From positions 62,001-126,000 of the forward strand of contig NZ_RPDJ01000020.1 of the NCBI RefSeq assembly GCF_004023625.1: DNA of 64,000 nucleotides, given 5' to 3'. Both the position numbers and the translations under genes were made by a program. Shown here piece after piece: positions 59,368 to 64,000 of this stretch. Each line of letters begins with the position of its first letter. The stretch's first letter is position 1. Source of the DNA: Streptomyces cavernae. GTDB taxonomy: Bacteria > Actinomycetota > Actinomycetes > Streptomycetales > Streptomycetaceae. The notes beneath the pieces are model-generated. The model saw only the letters and a list, made by a program, of their open reading frames with translations, was not told where the DNA came from and made no database searches.

Positions 59368-59802
59368 TCAGGTGGCGTCCGCGTCGAAGGGCGGACGCTC
59401 GCCGGGGTTGAGCTTCTCGCGCTTCTTCGTCATGTCGACCGAGCCGCCGGACGAGCCCGCGGACGCGGAGGAGTCGGTGTCGCGGCCGTGCACCGCGTCC
59501 GTGACCTCGGCCATCTCCTTCTTCAGGTCGAAGCCGTTGCGGATCTCCTTCAGCCCCAGTTCGTCGTTGTCCAACTGCTTGCGGATGAACGTCTTGGGGT
59601 TGAGGTCCTCGAATTCGAAGTCCTTGAATTCAGGCCCGAGTTCCTCACGGATGTCCTGCTTGGCGCTCTCCGAGAACTCGCGGATCTTGCGGATGGTGCG
59701 TGTGACGTCCTGGATCACCTTCGGCAGCTTCTCCGGGCCGAAGACGAGCACGGCGAGGACAACGAGCGTCACTACCTCGAGCGCTCCTATGTCATTGAAC
59801 AC
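59368..59802 (-). CDS. tatB: Twin-arginine translocase subunit TatB
   Basis: A 144-residue protein with one N-terminal membrane helix and the TatA/B hinge (VLAVLVFGPEKLPKVIQD), then an amphipathic helix and a polar, charged tail. TatB acts with TatC in recognising twin-arginine signal peptides. GTG 59802 (FNDIGALEVV) follows AGGAGC at a good spacing. Position next to an HtrA-type protease and an ECF sigma factor is a known actinobacterial arrangement. Confidence 0.92.
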   Translation of the reverse strand: MFNDIGALEVVTLVVLAVLVFGPEKLPKVIQDVTRTIRKIREFSESAKQDIREELGPEFKDFEFEDLNPKTFIRKQLDNDELGLKEIRNGFDLKKEMAEVTDAVHGRDTDSSASAGSSGGSVDMTKKREKLNPGERPPFDADAT

Positions 59803-60013
59803 CTTGCAGCTCCTCGCACTCTCCTCGGCATCCGGCAGGTCATCCGTGGTCCGGGCCGGATCCACGGTACCCGGCGATCCCGTCCAACCGGTACCGTCCC
59901 GACTCCCCGGCTTGGTGTACGCGACAGGTTTTCAGAGAAGTTTGCCTGCTCGCGAACGGTCAGGCCCATTTTCCGTGGGATTGCTGTGAGTCCACCGCCG
60001 TGGCCCGCCCGGC

Positions 60014-61993
60014 TCAGCCACCGTCCGCCGAGCCCAGGGTCAGTGTGATCGTCCTTTCCCTGCCGCCGCGCTCGAGGGTGAGCTCGAGACGGTCGCCGGG
60101 ACGGTGCGCGCGGATCTTGACGATCAGTTCCTCACCGGAGTGGACGCGCTGGCCGTCCACCTCGGTGATGATGTCGCCGGCCCGGATGCCCGCCTTGTCG
60201 CCGGGTCCGCCCGGGTTGACGGGAGCCCCGCCGTCCCGCCCCTTGGTGCCCACGCGGGCGCCGTCGCCGTCGTAGTCCATGTCCAGCGTGACACCGATGA
60301 CCGGATGGGTGGCCTTGCCGGTGTTGATCAGCTCCTCGGCGACGCGCTTGCCCTGATTGATGGGAATGGCGAAGCCGAGCCCGATGGAGCCGGCCTGACC
60401 GCTCTCCGGGTCGGAGCCTCCGTCCGCCGAGCGGATGGCGCTGTTGATGCCGATGACCCGTGCCTTGGAATCGACGAGCGGACCGCCGGAGTTGCCCGGG
60501 TTGATCGGGGCGTCGGTCTGCAGGGCGTCCACGTACGAGATGTCGCTGCCGTCGCCCTTCTCGCCCCCGGCGGTGATGGGCCGTTCCTTGGCGCTGATGA
60601 TGCCCGAGGTGACGGTGTTGGCGAGGTCGAAGGGGGCACCGATGGCCACCACGGGATCGCCGACCCGCACGTTGTCGGAGTTGCCGAGGGCCAGCGGTTT
60701 GAGCCCGCTCACCCCGCGCACCCTGACGACGGCCAGGTCGTAGCCACTGTCCCGGCCGACGACCTCGGCGTTCGCAGTCTCGCCTCCGCTGAACGTGACG
60801 CTTATCCGGCCGTCGGAGCCCGCCGGGTCGACCACGTGGTTGTTGGTGAGGATGTGGCCCCTGTCGTCGAGTACGAAGCCGGTGCCGGTGCCCTGCCCTT
60901 CGGCGCCCCTGACGTGCAGGGTCACCACGCCGGGCAGCGCACGGGCGGCGATCCCCGCCACGCTGTCCGGGGCCCGCCCGGTGTCCTCCACCCCGGCCTG
61001 CGGCAACTGGATGTCGCTGACCCCACCGGTGCGCTCCAGATAGGAACCGATGGCCCCGCCCACGCCTCCGGAGAGCAGCGCGATGAGCACGGCCCCGCCC
61101 GCGGTGGCCCGCTTGCCGCGTCTGCGCCGGCCGACGGTCGTCTCGACGGCGGCGCCGTTCTGCTGCAACGGGGCGACGGCCCAGGGGTCGTAGTTCTGCC
61201 AGGGGTTGTACGTGCCCGGGTAGGCGGGCACCGCGCCACCGCCGGGCACGGCCCCTGGCGGCGGGCCACCGTGGGGCGTGGCTCCTGGGGACCGGAGGTC
61301 GGGCGTCGGCAGGTCGTGCGCCGGGTCACCGTGCGCGGGAATGCCGTGCGCGGGTCTGGTTCCCGGGTGCTGCACAGGCGGGGCGGGCGCCCACGGCCCC
61401 GGTTCGCCGTAGGGCGGAGTGCTGTGGGGATCGGGATCGTGCAGAGGCGCGCCGCGCTCCCCGGTCCCACCACCGGCCTTCTCGGCACCCACTGTCTCGG
61501 CACCGGCCGAGTCGGCACCGGCCGTCAGTGCTCCGCCCGAAGCAGCACCGCCTGAAGCAGCACTGGCCGGACCGTTTCCCGCCGGTCCGGCCTGCCCGGC
61601 CTGTCCAGTTGATCCAGCCTGCCCGGCCGGTCCCGTCGGTCCCGTCGGGAGCGGCCGGTCCAGCTCGTAGTCCCCGGAGTACCCGGAGTCGCGGGTGCCG
61701 CTCTGCCCCTGCCCGTGCGAGGGGGCCGTAGGCTGCGGACCGGACGGAGACGGCTGCGGACCGGACGGAGACGGCTGCGGACCGGACGGAGACGGCTGCG
61801 GACCGGCGGGCCGGGCGGCCTCCGCCTCGGCGGGCGGGGTGGCGCCGGTGACGGTGGACGGGGCGGCGCCCGTGACAGCGGGGGCCGTGGGTGTGGCGGC
61901 GGGGGGCGTGGGGCCCGCCTCGGTGTCCGGCGCCGGGACTCGGTGTCGGGGACGGCTCCACCACTTGGCCTTCGCGGACTTACCGTCGTCCAT
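60014..61993 (-). CDS. HtrA/DegP-like membrane serine protease (S1C with PDZ)
   Basis: A 659-residue protein. Residues 1-300 are disordered Pro/Gly/Ala-rich sequence with a 7-residue repeat (GPQPSPS). One membrane helix follows near residue 305 (AVLIALLSGGVGGAIG), and then the trypsin-like domain with ITLTNNHVV-type His, DLAVVRV Asp and the nucleophile in NPGNSGGPL. The C-terminal PDZ domain includes GDIITEVDGQ. It probably degrades misfolded proteins outside the membrane. ATG 61993 follows GGGAGAAGG. Lies between the anti-sigma factor and tatB genes. Confidence 0.92.
   Translation of the reverse strand: MDDGKSAKAKWWSRPRHRVPAPDTEAGPTPPAATPTAPAVTGAAPSTVTGATPPAEAEAARPAGPQPSPSGPQPSPSGPQPSPSGPQPTAPSHGQGQSGTRDSGYSGDYELDRPLPTGPTGPAGQAGSTGQAGQAGPAGNGPASAASGGAASGGALTAGADSAGAETVGAEKAGGGTGERGAPLHDPDPHSTPPYGEPGPWAPAPPVQHPGTRPAHGIPAHGDPAHDLPTPDLRSPGATPHGGPPPGAVPGGGAVPAYPGTYNPWQNYDPWAVAPLQQNGAAVETTVGRRRRGKRATAGGAVLIALLSGGVGGAIGSYLERTGGVSDIQLPQAGVEDTGRAPDSVAGIAARALPGVVTLHVRGAEGQGTGTGFVLDDRGHILTNNHVVDPAGSDGRISVTFSGGETANAEVVGRDSGYDLAVVRVRGVSGLKPLALGNSDNVRVGDPVVAIGAPFDLANTVTSGIISAKERPITAGGEKGDGSDISYVDALQTDAPINPGNSGGPLVDSKARVIGINSAIRSADGGSDPESGQAGSIGLGFAIPINQGKRVAEELINTGKATHPVIGVTLDMDYDGDGARVGTKGRDGGAPVNPGGPGDKAGIRAGDIITEVDGQRVHSGEELIVKIRAHRPGDRLELTLERGGRERTITLTLGSADGG
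61731..61810 (-). repeat. 21-bp coding repeats in the HtrA-like gene
   Basis: Units starting at 61731, 61752, 61773 and 61794 encode GPQPSPS in the disordered N-terminal region. The first three are identical or nearly so. Confidence 0.88.
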
Positions 61994-62119
61994 CCTTCTC
62001 CCAACACCCCGCCCGCGGCAGCACCGTCGCCGCGGGTTCGACTCCTCAGGCCGCGCCGTTGGACACGGGCCCGTCCCTGGATTCAATCAGGTTCCCGGGC
62101 CCTCGCGCAGATGACGTCG

Positions 62120-63343
62120 TCAGCGGACCCGTGCCGCGGCCGTCGTGGACGACGGGGAGGGGGAGGGGGTCTGGTCCGGGGCCATGAGCAGCCCAGGCGT
62201 CATGATCTCCAGATCGGTGGACCAGTCGGCCGGCACGGCCGGAGGAGCACCGGTGAGCGGGGTGCGTATGAGCGGTGAGGTGACGGCCGCCCCGGCCACA
62301 ACAGGCGCGGTCAGCTCGTGCATCGGCGGCGTGCCCGTCTGTCCGGCCATTCCGGGCAGCAGCGGCGCGGACGCCTCGGTCGGCTCCACGGGCGCCGAGA
62401 GCGCGCCCCCGCCGGTCCGGTGCCCCGGGGTCTGCAGCGGCCCGGTCGACCGCCTCCGCTGCCCGTCCGGTGACACCACGGACCCGGAGCCCTGGCTACG
62501 GAACGGGGTGACGTTGGAGCCCGAGCCGCCGCGCGCGTCCGTGGTGTCGGCCGGTACCCCGCCCGTCACACCGCCGAGCGCGATCGCGGCCAGCGACACG
62601 GCTCCGGCTGCCACGAAGGCGAACCGCCGCCCCCTCGATGCGGACGCCTCCTGCCGACTCACATGGTGGATCCGAAAGCCCCGCTCCCCGGCGAAGCCAC
62701 GGTCGGCCGTGAAGCCGCCGTCGGCCGTGAAGCCGCGCTCGTCCGCGAGGCCCCGCTCCCGGGAGGGCCGCTGCCCCACGGAGAGCCCCGGCTCCGCGGG
62801 GAAGCGCTCCCCCGAGAGTCGCTCGGCCTCGCCGGGGGCGTCGGGGCGGGAGCGGCCGTTGTCGTCGGCGAACTCCCGGCCGCCGGTGAACCCGCGCTCC
62901 CCGAACAGCGAGCGCGCGCCGAAGAACCCGCGCCCTTCGGTAGCACCGCGCCCGCCGAACAGGCCCCGCCCCTCGGACCACGGCAGCGCGCCGCCGTGGG
63001 GCCTCGTCGGCACATAGCCGAAGGAGTCCTCCGACCTCATACCGAAGACCCCGGAGGACCCGAATCCGCCCCCTCCAAGAGGCGGTCCACCGCCATCGGG
63101 ATCACCTCCTCCGGGGAGCCCCTGGAGCCGGGCCAGGAAACTCTCGGAGGGCGGCGGCGGAGCCGCCTCCGCGAAGACGTTCTTCAGCCGGCGCTGGGCG
63201 TCGGCCTCGGCCTTGCACTTCGGACACGTCGCGAGATGGGCGAGAACCCGCTCCCGCGCCTCATGACCGAGCTCGCCGTCCACCAGGGCGGAGAGCCGGT
63301 CTCCCAGATGCTGCTCGGCAGATGTCGGACGTGATCCACTCAC
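62120..63343 (-). CDS. Zinc-binding (ZAS-type) anti-sigma factor with large extension
   Basis: A 407-residue protein. The N-terminal ZAS/zf-HC2 motif HLATCPKC (H-x3-C-x2-C, about residues 36-43) is the classic anti-sigma zinc site. Then comes a Gly/Arg-rich linker with many ERGF/GRGF motifs (about residues 110-220), one hydrophobic helix (FAFVAAGAVSLAAIALGG) and an outer Pro/Thr-rich part. GTG 63343 overlaps the sigma factor stop by 4 bases. It should hold the sigma factor inactive until envelope stress. Confidence 0.88.
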   Translation of the reverse strand: MSGSRPTSAEQHLGDRLSALVDGELGHEARERVLAHLATCPKCKAEADAQRRLKNVFAEAAPPPPSESFLARLQGLPGGGDPDGGGPPLGGGGFGSSGVFGMRSEDSFGYVPTRPHGGALPWSEGRGLFGGRGATEGRGFFGARSLFGERGFTGGREFADDNGRSRPDAPGEAERLSGERFPAEPGLSVGQRPSRERGLADERGFTADGGFTADRGFAGERGFRIHHVSRQEASASRGRRFAFVAAGAVSLAAIALGGVTGGVPADTTDARGGSGSNVTPFRSQGSGSVVSPDGQRRRSTGPLQTPGHRTGGGALSAPVEPTEASAPLLPGMAGQTGTPPMHELTAPVVAGAAVTSPLIRTPLTGAPPAVPADWSTDLEIMTPGLLMAPDQTPSPSPSSTTAAARVR

Positions 63344-63996
63344 GCGGTCGCGCCCCCTCCTCCCAGCACCGGTACAGCGGACACGAAGCCCCGTCGCTCG
63401 GCACGGGCCTCGGGCGACCGGTGTGCGAGGGCCTTGCGCAGCTGGGAACGGCCGCGGTGGATGCGGCTGCGTACCGTACCGAGCTTCACGCCCAGGGTGG
63501 CGGCGATCTCCTCGTACGAGAGGCCTTCGATGTCGCAGAGGACCACGGCGGCGCGGAACTCGGGCGCGAGGGTGTCGAGCGCCTGCTGGACATCCGCGTC
63601 GAAGTGCGAGTCGTTGAAGACCTGCTGCGGTGACGGCTCGCGGCTGGGCAGGCGCTCGGCCGCGTCCTCGCCCAGGGCGTCGAACCGGATGCGCTGCTTG
63701 CGGCGGACCATGTCCAGGAAGAGGTTGGTCGTGATGCGGTGCAGCCAGCCCTCGAAGGTGCCGGGCGTGTACGTCGACAGGGAGCGGAAGACGCGGACGA
63801 AGACCTCCTGCGTGAGGTCCTCGGCGTCGTGCTGGTTGCCGGTCAGACGGTAGGCCAGGCGGTAGACCCGGGCGCTGTGCGTGCTGACGATCTCCTCCCA
63901 GGTGGGAGGAGTCCACGCCTGCGAGTCCGCGTCGGTGGCGAAGGTCGCGGTCTGCGCGGTCTCGGCAGCGTGGTGGGTGTCAGCGATGTCAGTCAC
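63340..63996 (-). CDS. ECF RNA polymerase sigma factor (SigE/RpoE-like)
   Basis: A 218-residue sigma-70 factor of the extracytoplasmic-function type. Region 2: YRLAYRLTGNQHDAEDLTQEVF and FEGWLHRITTNLFLDMVRRKQ (partly); region 4: DIEGLSYEEIAATLGVKLGT. The gene is followed directly by a ZAS anti-sigma gene, an HtrA-like protease and tatB, the order known for the mycobacterial sigE locus. GTG 63996 is the first start in the window; the true start may be further upstream, outside it. It is distinct from the S. coelicolor gene called sigE, so no symbol is given. Confidence 0.92.
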   Translation of the reverse strand: MTDIADTHHAAETAQTATFATDADSQAWTPPTWEEIVSTHSARVYRLAYRLTGNQHDAEDLTQEVFVRVFRSLSTYTPGTFEGWLHRITTNLFLDMVRRKQRIRFDALGEDAAERLPSREPSPQQVFNDSHFDADVQQALDTLAPEFRAAVVLCDIEGLSYEEIAATLGVKLGTVRSRIHRGRSQLRKALAHRSPEARAERRGFVSAVPVLGGGGATA

Positions 63997-64000
63997 GGAT

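Overview
The window is chromosomal DNA from a Streptomyces-type actinomycete. It has about 70% GC, strong third-position GC bias, frequent GTG starts and 4-bp ATGA/GTGA overlaps, and it carries lineage markers: a WblC/WhiB7 regulator, AdnAB helicase-nucleases, mycoredoxin, DUF3107, DUF3152 and DUF6758 proteins. About 48 protein genes are supported. I saw no rRNA, tRNA, CRISPR array, prophage or antibiotic biosynthesis cluster. Most of it reads as conserved core with small accessory insertions.

Region 1-6.7 kb: a truncated TerD/AIM24 gene, a YgjP-type metallopeptidase, an E1-like (ThiF) gene overlapping a UbiB/AarF kinase-like gene, then the convergent wblC operon with a long 5' leader (promoter, upstream ORF, attenuator). 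Region 6.7-21 kb is rich in DNA repair and redox genes: UvrD2, mycoredoxin, NudC, an M20 peptidase, AdnB, AdnA and an alkyltransferase-like protein. A phosphotransferase gene has been inserted behind mycoredoxin, and a decayed second copy of the mycoredoxin 3' end lies beyond it.

Region 21-31 kb: a large membrane protein joining a flippase-like domain to a degenerate kinase-like domain, then two paralogous lipoprotein S33 peptidases separated by an Lrp regulator and a PLP decarboxylase. Three MITE-like elements border this accessory block (a TTA-flanked pair and one TA-flanked copy), and two of them contribute the last base of a neighbour's stop codon. MoeZ follows.

Region 31-41 kb: a three-gene operon (PelF-like glycosyltransferase, polytopic membrane protein, sugar-nucleotide epimerase), a DUF3152 putative protease with about 20 twelve-residue repeats, an alpha/beta hydrolase, a TetR regulator, DUF3107 and small proteins. 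Region 41-51.5 kb: a ferritin-like protein, a DEAD-box helicase with a probable CTG start and a very long basic repetitive tail, a hydrolase, a NYN-domain protein, MarC, a PHP phosphoesterase, DUF6758 and a SUFU-domain protein.

Region 51.5-64 kb: CorA behind a structured leader, an LppX/LprG-like lipoprotein, a soluble MgtE-N/CBS protein, DUF1003, Mrp/ApbC, TatB, an HtrA-like protease, a zinc-type anti-sigma factor and its ECF sigma factor. The last four form an envelope-stress module transcribed leftward. The repeated theme for second looks is that short repeats or mobile elements sit exactly at gene 3' ends.
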